Positions 1-8,085 of a stretch of DNA of 10,686 nucleotides are shown piece after piece. The position numbers and the translations under genes are program-made. The notes under the pieces are model-generated. The model searched no databases. It saw nothing but the letters and a program-made list of their open reading frames with translations, and was not told the DNA's origin. Location: positions 1-10,686 of the forward strand of contig JAITFL010000057.1 in NCBI GenBank assembly GCA_031281385.1, in the 5' to 3' direction. This stretch comes from Holophagales bacterium. GTDB taxonomy: Bacteria > Acidobacteriota > Holophagae > Holophagales > Holophagaceae. Each line of letters opens with the position of its first letter. Within the stretch, counting starts at the first letter, position 1.

Positions 1-128
1 CCCGAATATTTAGCGAAAATTTGGGAGATGTGGCCGCCCGCAAAAGCGAAATCCCGCTGGCTGGCCGACTTGGCCTGTCCGCTCGGCTGCGCTGCTTTGG
101 CGCTCTTTGTTCCTGTGTCGCCTAGCAT
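1..128 (-). CDS. Partial unrecognised ORF running off the left edge (N-terminal part only)
   Basis: A leftward reading frame starts at an ATG at 128 and stays open to the window edge, giving 42 complete codons. An AGGA ribosome-binding site (minus strand, 134-137) lies 5 nt upstream of this ATG. An in-frame ATG at 179 would add 17 residues but has no such site. The visible peptide has a hydrophilic stretch rich in Ala, Ser, Lys and Gln (residues 5-25), then a more ordered-looking segment beginning FAFAGGHISQIF. I do not recognise the family. The frame lies in the same direction as the exonuclease gene upstream, whose stop is about 140 bp away, so the two could be co-transcribed. The start site and direction support a real gene, but the piece is too short for a strong call. 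Confidence 0.42.
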   Translation of the reverse strand, partial: MLGDTGTKSAKAAQPSGQAKSASQRDFAFAGGHISQIFAKYS

Positions 129-266
129 GTCTGTCCTGGGTGGCTCGCTGTGTTTATGGGTTGGTGCTTCAAACTGCATGCATCTTAGACTGACACAATT
201 TGGGTTGGCGGTCAAGGTGTTTTTAAGGAGAATGAGGAGTATTCGGGTGCAGGGTCTTGGGGCCAG

Positions 267-1127
267 TTACGTGCAAGAGGCGGCAGTTTCGAGGCTTTTC
301 AGCCACTCTTCATCCCTTATCTCCGCGCCCCTCTCCACTGCTTTTGCGAACCTTTGGCTGGGCGCGTCCCCCGTCACGACGATGGTGGTCTTTGGCGAAA
401 GCCTCTTTGTCACCCTTGCCCCAAGCTGCATCAAGAGGGCATCGGCGTCTTCCTTGGAGAGCGTGGGCAGCTCGCCCACCACAGTTGCCACTTGGCCCAT
501 GAGGGGCCTGGTCAGCATCATCTTTGCAAAGATATAGGCGCACACTTCGCTGTCCGCTAGGCCCCTGTGTGCTTGGCGGTTTGGGAAGTTATAATAGTCC
601 GCAAGAGTGCCCAGTTTTCTGTTTTCAGTCGGCAGGCCCTTGGCCATTTTGACCGTACACACAAATTCGGGGAAGTCGTACTCGATGCCGTGCTTTGAAA
701 AATCATACTCCAACATGCTTTTGTCAAAAGAGGCGCTATGGGCGATAAAGCACTTTGGCGATTTTTCGCGCGCCCAAAGAACAAAACTTGCAAACACATC
801 TCTAGGGGGGCGGCCATGCTTTCTAAGCGTTTCGTTTGTGATGCCGTGTATTTCTATCACCCAAGGGGGCATGATGGTGCCAGGGCCTGGATAGATCAAT
901 TGGCAAAATGCATCCATATCCGCTCTTCCAAGGTTGGGGTAATAGTCAACGGAAATAGCGGCCAGTTCAATGACATCGCCGTCTTTCAAGCCCGTGGTCT
1001 CTGTGTCCAGAAAAATCAAGGGGCCATAGTCAGGGAATTTTCGATAGAAAGAAGAAAATATGGGCAATAGCCTCTGGCAGATGCTGGGCCAAGATGCGGC
1101 TGCGTCAAGTGTCATTCGGGGTGTCAT
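267..1127 (-). CDS. DnaQ-family 3'-5' exonuclease (DEDDh) with C-terminal BRCT domain
   Basis: Predicted 286-aa DNA exonuclease related to the epsilon subunit of DNA polymerase III. All DEDDh motifs are present: Exo I FLDTETTG at 39-46 (metal ligands D41 and E43), Exo II IAHSASFD at 128-135 (D135), and Exo III HRGLAD at 187-192 (H187 and D192). A BRCT-like domain follows at about 211-281, with the conserved Trp at 275. It resembles the BRCT domain of the neighbouring LigA. Such exonuclease-BRCT fusions are known in bacteria, but this is not a standard DnaQ, and its role (repair, proofreading or end processing) is inferred. I chose the ATG at 1127 because AGGGG lies 6 nt upstream and a sigma70-like promoter lies before it. 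A GTG at 1142 would add five residues and has no ribosome-binding site. The N-terminal ~35 residues before Exo I are not recognisable. Confidence 0.9.
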   Translation of the reverse strand: MTPRMTLDAAASWPSICQRLLPIFSSFYRKFPDYGPLIFLDTETTGLKDGDVIELAAISVDYYPNLGRADMDAFCQLIYPGPGTIMPPWVIEIHGITNETLRKHGRPPRDVFASFVLWAREKSPKCFIAHSASFDKSMLEYDFSKHGIEYDFPEFVCTVKMAKGLPTENRKLGTLADYYNFPNRQAHRGLADSEVCAYIFAKMMLTRPLMGQVATVVGELPTLSKEDADALLMQLGARVTKRLSPKTTIVVTGDAPSQRFAKAVERGAEIRDEEWLKSLETAASCT

Positions 1128-1133
1128 GCGCGG

Positions 1134-1138
1134 CCCCT
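1134..1138 (-). promoter_or_regulatory. Ribosome-binding site deciding the exonuclease start
   Basis: AGGGG on the minus strand lies 6 nt upstream of the ATG at 1127 and inside the alternative GTG-started reading frame. It favours the ATG over the GTG at 1142. Confidence 0.45.
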
Positions 1139-1160
1139 GCACGAATTAATTGATACCAGT

Positions 1161-1189
1161 ATTGTAATGTTCACTTGAAACCCGCTCAA
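1161..1189 (-). promoter_or_regulatory. Sigma70-type promoter for the exonuclease-BRCT gene
   Basis: On the minus strand, TTGAGC (1189-1184) and TACAAT (1166-1161) are separated by exactly 17 nt. They match the -35 and -10 consensus at four and five of six positions. Transcription would start near 1154, leaving a leader of roughly 25 nt before the ATG at 1127. This is a pattern call only. Confidence 0.5.
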
Positions 1190-1199
1190 AAATAGGTTG

Positions 1200-1258
1200 T
1201 CATGGGCAAGTCCGCAATCAATTTAGGTAATTGTGAAACCGCCGGCAATTGCCCATGA
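1200..1258. repeat. Nested inverted repeat upstream of the exonuclease promoter
   Basis: Perfect 10-bp arms TCATGGGCAA (1200-1209) and TTGCCCATGA (1249-1258) are separated by 39 bp. Inside them is a second perfect palindrome, CAATT-N5-AATTG. The element begins 11 bp upstream of the predicted -35 box of the exonuclease gene. It could be an operator, a structured RNA end or a tiny dispersed element. No T-tract makes it look like a standard terminator. Confidence 0.55.
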
Positions 1259-1667
1259 TCTATTATCTAATTTCTGAAAGCTGCTACACAATAGGCACCA
1301 CCAAATCGAAAAAATCAACGCGGGCATGGCCTACCACCGTCATTGTCAATTGTCCATTGAGCTTCTTGCAAAACACGGCTAATTTTTGTGTGCATGACTC
1401 CGTTCAGCGCGGGCCTTAATCCTGTTTCTAGCTCCTGATTCTATCTTTCGCTCTCGGGGCGGTAGGCCAAGCAACCGCTTCGTTTCTTGCCGGGTCATGG
1501 AGCCCGCCCGGATGCCATACTGGGGAACTCGCTTGTTGCATTGCTCGCAAGCTCGCACTGCCCCGCTCGCTCCCCAGACCCCTAGTACTCGCCTCGCTCA
1601 CTGCCCTATGTAGGGGCAGATACATGGACATGACTTCGATGAGCGCGAAAAGAGTTTTGCAAGTGGC
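1259..1667. other. Gene-free region between ligA and the exonuclease gene
   Basis: This is most of a 525-bp gap. I see no convincing coding sequence, tRNA or known structured RNA. It holds one copy of the GAATCAGG-type motif on the minus strand (1428-1441), and a cluster of six CTCGC pentamers between 1528 and 1597. It also has a short ATGTA/TACAT inverted repeat near 1606-1623. The 67-codon leftward frame at 1428-1631 runs through the CTCGC cluster and has a composition more like repeat DNA than protein. No clear terminator follows ligA. Confidence 0.5.
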
Positions 1668-3702
<2,035 letters not shown>

Positions 3703-3733
3703 AGATACTGTCAAACGCACCTAGCATCTTTTT

Positions 3734-3740
3734 GAGGAGG
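3734..3740 (+). promoter_or_regulatory. Strong Shine-Dalgarno site of crcB
   Basis: GAGGAGG lies 4 nt before the crcB ATG. It is the strongest ribosome-binding site in the window and stands out because ligA, the TPR gene and rnr lack one. Confidence 0.75.
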
Positions 3741-3744
3741 TCAA

Positions 3745-4134
3745 ATGTTTAAGCCCATTCTTGCAATTGTTTTCGGGGCGTCTGCGGGGGCCTTGTCCCG
3801 CTGGGGGCTGGGGCTGTGGCTGAATGCCATTTTCCCTCAAATTCCCCTTGGCACGTTGGTGGCAAATCTGGCGGGTGGCTACATCATAGGGGTGTTCATG
3901 GGCGTATTTGCGGCTTTTCCCGACATCTCCCAAGGGTGGCATTTGTTGATCATCACGGGCTTTTTGGGGGCCTTAACCACCTTTTCCACATTTTCGGCAG
4001 AGGTGGTCGGCCTATTGATGCAGGAGCGCTATGCAATGGCCCTCTGTGCTTCTGTTTTGCACATATTTGGCTCCCTGTCCATGACGCTTTTTGGGGTAGC
4101 CAGCTTTGCCCTTTTGAAAAACGCGCTTAGATAG
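3745..4134 (+). CDS. crcB: Fluoride channel CrcB/FluC
   Basis: A 129-aa inner-membrane fluoride channel that exports F- and protects cells from fluoride. The family works as a dual-topology homodimer. Four hydrophobic segments are visible at about 4-24, 34-56, 66-88 and 98-122. The family signatures are present: the Arg19 region GALSRW, GTLVANLAGG with Asn41, and GFLGALTTFSTFS (72-84). In the last, Phe80 and Phe83 correspond to the Phe-box residues lining the pore, and the more usual second Gly is Ala76. Length is normal. It is the first gene of the rightward block and begins 58 bp from divergent ligA. Many crcB genes sit behind a fluoride riboswitch, but the 58-bp leader here has no room for one and no match to it. 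A hairpin follows the stop within 4 nt, so it is probably transcribed alone. Confidence 0.96.
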   Translation: MFKPILAIVFGASAGALSRWGLGLWLNAIFPQIPLGTLVANLAGGYIIGVFMGVFAAFPDISQGWHLLIITGFLGALTTFSTFSAEVVGLLMQERYAMALCASVLHIFGSLSMTLFGVASFALLKNALR

Positions 4135-4137
4135 TAG

Positions 4138-4164
4138 GAGTCAGGGCTAGCTGATAGCTGACTC
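4138..4164 (+). terminator. Hairpin just after crcB, possible terminator
   Basis: GAGTCAG (4138-4144) and CTGACTC (4158-4164) form a perfect 7-bp stem starting 4 nt after the crcB stop, and CTA/TAG pairs can extend it inward. A T-tract is weak (ATTGTTGTG), so intrinsic termination is uncertain. The left arm is also a copy of the GA[AG]TCAGG motif seen elsewhere in the window. Confidence 0.4.
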
Positions 4165-4206
4165 ATTGTTGTGCAACTTGAAACTTAGAACCTGCCACCA
4201 GCATTA

Positions 4207-4237
4207 TTGGTAAATCGGAGTTGTGTTTCATTATACT
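4207..4237 (+). promoter_or_regulatory. Leaderless-type promoter of the TPR gene
   Basis: TATACT (4232-4237) lies exactly 6 nt before the ATG at 4244, so transcription would start at or beside the A of the start codon. A poor -35 candidate, TTGGTA (4207-4212), is 19 nt further upstream. No Shine-Dalgarno sequence precedes this ATG. Confidence 0.5.
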
Positions 4238-4243
4238 AGTACA

Positions 4244-5356
4244 ATGCTTAGACGATACCTCTTCCCCACTGTTTGCCTCTCGCTCGCCTTGCCGCTCTGC
4301 TCCCAGGCGTCGCACTACCAGCCGCGCATTGACATAGAGCAGGGGCGCTTCCTCAAAGCACTTGCGGATGCAGATGCTAGGCTACAGATCAGCGATGAGG
4401 ACGCGCTGGCCTGGGCCTCGAAATCACAGGCACTGAGCTCACTGACGAGGTTCATAGAGGCAGACGCGGCGGCGCAAAAGGCAATCAGCTTGAACCCCAC
4501 ACTTGCAGACGCGCTAATGGCAAGGAGCATGGCATCGGCGGGCAGAGCCTTGCAGCAGAGGAACCTTGGCAGCCTTGGCAAGGCATCCCAAGCGTTGAGC
4601 GACCTAAAAGAGGCAGTAAAAAGCGACCCGAACTATGCTTTGGCTTGGGTGACGTTGGGCCTTGCATACCAGCAATTGCCTGGTCTGTTGGGCGGCTCCA
4701 CTAGGAGGGCGCTGGACTGCGCCGAGCAATTAAAGCGCATACAGCCGGCAAGGGGTGAAATGCTGCAAGCCCAAGTTTTATCAATGTCTGGCGCGTGGGG
4801 ATCGGCGGAGCCGATATTTTTGAAAGCGCTGGCGGCTTCTCCAAGCGACCCAGGGATTGTGACGGCGTACCTAGAAGAGTTGGGCAGCAAGACAACGCGG
4901 GCCAAACTTGGAGAGGAAGCACAAAAACAAAAATTGGCTACAGAGGCGGTGCGGCTATTGCCCTTGCACAAAAAAAGCGCCAGGGCGGTGGAAGCCATCA
5001 GCCAAGCGTTGCTGGAAGCGGGCAAATCAGAGGACGCTTGGGAAGTGGCCCAAGAATCGCTGCATGGCGTTGACGCCCCCAGCATTGTTAAATTGCAATT
5101 GGGCAAAGTGTCGGCGCGAACCGGCCTCTTTCTTGAAGAAGGTTTGAAATACCTTGAACAGGCTGCCTCGGAGCCATTGGAGGGCGGGACTGGCGGATAT
5201 GCATCAGTGCATTGGAGGCGTGGGCAGGTGCTGAGATCGCTGGGCCGCATCGAAGAAGCCCGCACTGCGGCCCAAAAAGCCCTTGAATACGATTCAAGGC
5301 ACAATGGGGCTAGGGAATTGCTTAGTGACCTTGCGTCGAGCGCAGCGGGAAAGTGA
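4244..5356 (+). CDS. Secreted tetratricopeptide-repeat protein of unknown function
   Basis: A 370-aa protein with an N-terminal signal peptide: a basic start (MLRRY), a hydrophobic core at 6-18 and a likely signal peptidase I site after SQA at 20-22. There is no proper lipobox, so a periplasmic or exported soluble protein is expected. The rest is helical and rich in Ala, Leu and Glu, with TPR-like units at about 54-86, 115-150 and 319-352 and more divergent ones between. A GLLGGSTRRAL stretch (147-157) resembles the insert between TPR helices in some bacterial TPR proteins. TPRs mediate protein-protein contacts; the partner is unknown. I chose the ATG at 4244 because it gives a clean signal peptide and sits 6 nt after a TATACT box. 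A GTG at 4223 would place that promoter inside the gene and spoil the signal peptide. Confidence 0.85.
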   Translation: MLRRYLFPTVCLSLALPLCSQASHYQPRIDIEQGRFLKALADADARLQISDEDALAWASKSQALSSLTRFIEADAAAQKAISLNPTLADALMARSMASAGRALQQRNLGSLGKASQALSDLKEAVKSDPNYALAWVTLGLAYQQLPGLLGGSTRRALDCAEQLKRIQPARGEMLQAQVLSMSGAWGSAEPIFLKALAASPSDPGIVTAYLEELGSKTTRAKLGEEAQKQKLATEAVRLLPLHKKSARAVEAISQALLEAGKSEDAWEVAQESLHGVDAPSIVKLQLGKVSARTGLFLEEGLKYLEQAASEPLEGGTGGYASVHWRRGQVLRSLGRIEEARTAAQKALEYDSRHNGARELLSDLASSAAGK

Positions 5357-5453
5357 CGATTGTGCCACACATTTCACTAATTACTTTCTGATCCTCACTT
5401 CCCACCTCATTGCCACCATTGAACGCAACCCATTATCAGGCTAGGCTCAAGTA
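5357..5453 (+). promoter_or_regulatory. Intergenic region with leaderless-type promoter of rnr
   Basis: TTGAAC (5419-5424) and TAGGCT (5442-5447) are separated by 17 nt, and the second hexamer ends 6 nt before the rnr ATG at 5454. This puts the predicted transcription start at the start codon, and no Shine-Dalgarno sequence is present. No hairpin terminator for the TPR gene is evident in this gap. Confidence 0.5.
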
Positions 5454-7841
5454 ATGGGTCAACGGCAACGAACATCAAGCAAAACAAGCACATCAAAAAC
5501 ATCAAGGGCAAGCACCACAAAGCGCGGCACGGGGCGCGGCCAAAGGCCTGCCAAGGAAAGTGGCAAAGAATCGCCCAGAGCGACCAGAACAACTAGAGCG
5601 TCAGGCACAGCAAGAGAGCAAAGAGCGGCAAGGACACAACGAGCCTCAAGCAGGGCCGTTTCTGCAAATGCATCCAAGCTGCAGCCAGCGGCGGCGTTCC
5701 GCCCATTTGAATCATTTGAGGCCGTCTTTATGGGTACGACAGGGGGCGGTTCAGGCGGCTTCATACGTCCAGCGGGGGCCAGCAGGGCCGACGGGATAGA
5801 CCTATTCGTTGAATGGAGGGACGCCAAGGGCGCGATAAATGGCGACAAGGTAATGGCCGAGGCCATTGGCATAGGATATGACGGGCGACTAAAAGGAAGA
5901 GTAATAAAAATCATCGAGAGGACCACCGCCCCCATCCCCGCCGTGTTGCAAAAACAATTCTGGGGCTGGCGCGCCGAGCCTCTGGATCCAAGGATGCAGC
6001 AGTTCATCGCCGTCTCCCAAACCGCGCTGGCTTCGGAAGGCGACTACGTGACTGTACTCTTAGACCCAGACCCATCACAACCCCAGCTCAAAGGCACGGT
6101 TGTCGCCAGGCTGGGCAGGCCAACAGACTTAAAAATTGAAAACCGCTTGACTGCCGCCATGTTTAACGTCAGGACAGAATTTCCAGTTGCCGTAATGGAT
6201 GAATTGGCGCCACTGCCCACCCAAGTGCCAGATGAATGGTCAAAGGGCAGGGAAGACCTGCGCGAATTGCTGACCGTCACCATAGACCCCCCCACGGCCA
6301 AGGACTTCGACGATGCCATAAGCCTAGAGCGTTTGCCAAAAAAAGAAGGCGGCGGCTGGATATTGGGCGTCCACATAGCGGACGTGAGCCACTATGTGAA
6401 AGAAAATGGCCCACTGGATCAAGAGGCCCAACTGCGAGGCACGTCCGTATATTTTCCTGATGAATGCATCCCCATGCTGCCCGACAGGTTGTCCAGCGAG
6501 CTATGTTCACTCAAAGAGGGCGTTGACCGACTCACCATGACGGCCTGGATAACCATCTCGCCCCAACTGGAAGTTATAGAAAAGAGATTTTCCAATAGCA
6601 TCATAAATAGCCGCAAGCGCTTGACCTACGGCCAAGTAAAGGAAGCCTGCATCAACCTCGACGGCCGGGCTAGGCATGAAATAGGCGAAGACATTTGCCG
6701 AATGCTGGATCAGGCGCTAGCCCTTTCGCGCAGATTGACAGAAAAGAGGCTAGAGCGCGGAGCGCTGATGCTGGAATCAGAAGAGACCGAATACGTCTTT
6801 GATGAAAAGGGTCTTCCCATAGACGCAAGGCGTTACGAAATACACGATGCCCACACAATGATAGAAGAATACATGCTGATGGCAAACGAAGCAGTAGCAC
6901 AGCATTTCACCCAAAAAAACTGCCCTTCAATATTTCGCATACACGAAGAGCCTGATCCGCTAAAGCTGGACATATTCAAAGACATTGCGGTCGGCTTGGG
7001 CCTGCTGCGCCCAAAGGACAAGCCCACGCCCGAATTGCTTAACGCGCTACTAAAAAAAATACACGGCGGGCCACTGGAGACCCTCTTAAACACTATGCTA
7101 TTGAGAAGCCTAAAGAGGGCCGAATACAGCGCCGAGAACGTAGGGCACTCTGGTTTGGCCCTAGGCGAGTACCTGCACTTCACAAGCCCCATACGCCGCT
7201 ACCCCGACTTGGTGGTGCATCGGCTTCTAAAAAAATTGCTAAAAAAAGAAAAGTTGCGCGATGGATTGCAAAGCCAATTGGCCATCTTGGCCAAGCGGGC
7301 CTCGGACTCCGAGCAGATGGCAACGGAGGCCGAAAGAGAAAACAACCGCTGGAAAACATGCCTGCTGATGAAACAAAAGATCGGGCAAAAATTTCAAGGC
7401 ACAATCCAAGGCTTTTCAGGCAAAGCCGCCTTTGTTCGCTTGGACAGCCCCTTCGTGGAAGTTGGCGTGCCGCTTGGCGCATTGGGCGGCCATTTTTCCG
7501 TTGACGAGCATCGCACCAAAGCTGTCGGGATGAGGGGCCAAATCGAATTGCCCATAGGCGCACATGTGCTAGTAGAAATTACTTCCATAGACGAAAGCCA
7601 GCACCGCGTATCCGCATGGATACTGGAGGCAAAAACCAAAGACGCCAGCGGCAAGGCCATCACATTCACGCCCACGTTGACAGGGCCAGTGTCATTGCGC
7701 GAAGCCGATTTTGTCGAGACCCGCCCAAGAAAGCGGACTGCCCCAAAAGGCAGGGGGCGGGGAGAGGCAGATTCCACCAAAAGCCGTGCGAATAGCAGCA
7801 GGGCGCGAAAGAAGCCAAAGAAGGTATGGATGAAAGGGTAG
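5454..7841 (+). CDS. rnr: RNase R-family 3'-5' exoribonuclease
   Basis: A 795-aa processive hydrolytic exoribonuclease of the RNase II/R (RNB) family, acting on mRNA and structured RNA in the cytoplasm. Two cold-shock-like OB domains cover about 86-225. The RNB catalytic domain runs from about 265 to 600. Its metal-binding Asp cluster is in IDPPTAKDFDD (D278, D284, D286, D287), followed by HIADVSHYV (307-315) and the signature HFTSPIRRYPDLVVHR (575-590). An S1 domain follows at about 642-725. The first 75 residues are a low-complexity basic tail (14 Arg, 6 Lys, only 3 Glu) in place of the helix-turn-helix domain of many RNase R proteins. The C-terminus (about 757-795) is also Lys/Arg-rich, which is common in the family. 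The ATG at 5454 is chosen because no later start precedes the first OB domain and a promoter hexamer lies 6 nt upstream. Total length is close to the 813 aa of E. coli RNase R. Confidence 0.96.
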   Translation: MGQRQRTSSKTSTSKTSRASTTKRGTGRGQRPAKESGKESPRATRTTRASGTAREQRAARTQRASSRAVSANASKLQPAAAFRPFESFEAVFMGTTGGGSGGFIRPAGASRADGIDLFVEWRDAKGAINGDKVMAEAIGIGYDGRLKGRVIKIIERTTAPIPAVLQKQFWGWRAEPLDPRMQQFIAVSQTALASEGDYVTVLLDPDPSQPQLKGTVVARLGRPTDLKIENRLTAAMFNVRTEFPVAVMDELAPLPTQVPDEWSKGREDLRELLTVTIDPPTAKDFDDAISLERLPKKEGGGWILGVHIADVSHYVKENGPLDQEAQLRGTSVYFPDECIPMLPDRLSSELCSLKEGVDRLTMTAWITISPQLEVIEKRFSNSIINSRKRLTYGQVKEACINLDGRARHEIGEDICRMLDQALALSRRLTEKRLERGALMLESEETEYVFDEKGLPIDARRYEIHDAHTMIEEYMLMANEAVAQHFTQKNCPSIFRIHEEPDPLKLDIFKDIAVGLGLLRPKDKPTPELLNALLKKIHGGPLETLLNTMLLRSLKRAEYSAENVGHSGLALGEYLHFTSPIRRYPDLVVHRLLKKLLKKEKLRDGLQSQLAILAKRASDSEQMATEAERENNRWKTCLLMKQKIGQKFQGTIQGFSGKAAFVRLDSPFVEVGVPLGALGGHFSVDEHRTKAVGMRGQIELPIGAHVLVEITSIDESQHRVSAWILEAKTKDASGKAITFTPTLTGPVSLREADFVETRPRKRTAPKGRGRGEADSTKSRANSSRARKKPKKVWMKG

Positions 7842-8085
7842 GAATCAGGAGTTAGTTCTTGGTTGGGCGGCACGTTGTTGAATGTAACATTTTCCCAGAC
7901 GGCATCCCCACATATTGCAAATAGTGTATAGAGTTACTGAGGATAGCATATACATTGAGCTTTGCCGCGACCACTATGAATGACGCCGGTTGGCGCAAAA
8001 CACCATATTTATGGCTGCAATGTTTCTTTTGCGGCGGCGGCATGGGCAACTTGGTATAAACTGGTCTTTTCAAAAGGGGGTTTGG
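7842..8085 (+). other. Intergenic region between rnr and the Asp-box gene
   Basis: This 244-bp gap starts with a GAATCAGGAGTTAG copy (7842-7855) directly after the rnr stop. It contains a small CGCC/GGCG stem near 7984-7995 and a TATAAA box at 8055-8060 that could be the -10 element of the next gene. No matching -35 lies at standard spacing. I see no RNA gene and no strong terminator. Confidence 0.4.
8073..8080 (+). promoter_or_regulatory. Ribosome-binding site deciding the start of the Asp-box protein
   Basis: AAAGGGGG lies 5 nt before the ATG at 8086 and selects the start that gives a proper signal peptide over the in-frame TTG at 7990. Confidence 0.65.

Noticed and set aside
28..537. 169-codon rightward frame at the left end
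   Set aside because: It overlaps the 3' half of the well-supported exonuclease gene on the opposite strand, has no recognisable domain and no good ribosome-binding site.
1428..1631. 67-codon leftward frame in the ligA-exonuclease gap
   Set aside because: It runs through the CTCGC repeat cluster, ends inside a dispersed motif, has a low-complexity Arg/Ser/Ala composition and shows no domain. It is more likely repeat DNA than a gene.
1259..1667. tRNA or housekeeping ncRNA (SRP RNA, RNase P RNA) in the long gap
   Set aside because: No T-loop GTTCGANNC, no cloverleaf pairing and no conserved SRP or RNase P core sequence was seen on either strand.
4633..5370. 245-codon leftward frame opposite the TPR gene
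   Set aside because: It is an antisense shadow of the TPR coding sequence; its Cys/Ser/Pro-rich composition matches no family.
5459..6007. 182-codon leftward frame opposite the rnr N-terminus
   Set aside because: It is antisense to the RNase R tail and OB domain; the sense frame has clear family motifs throughout.
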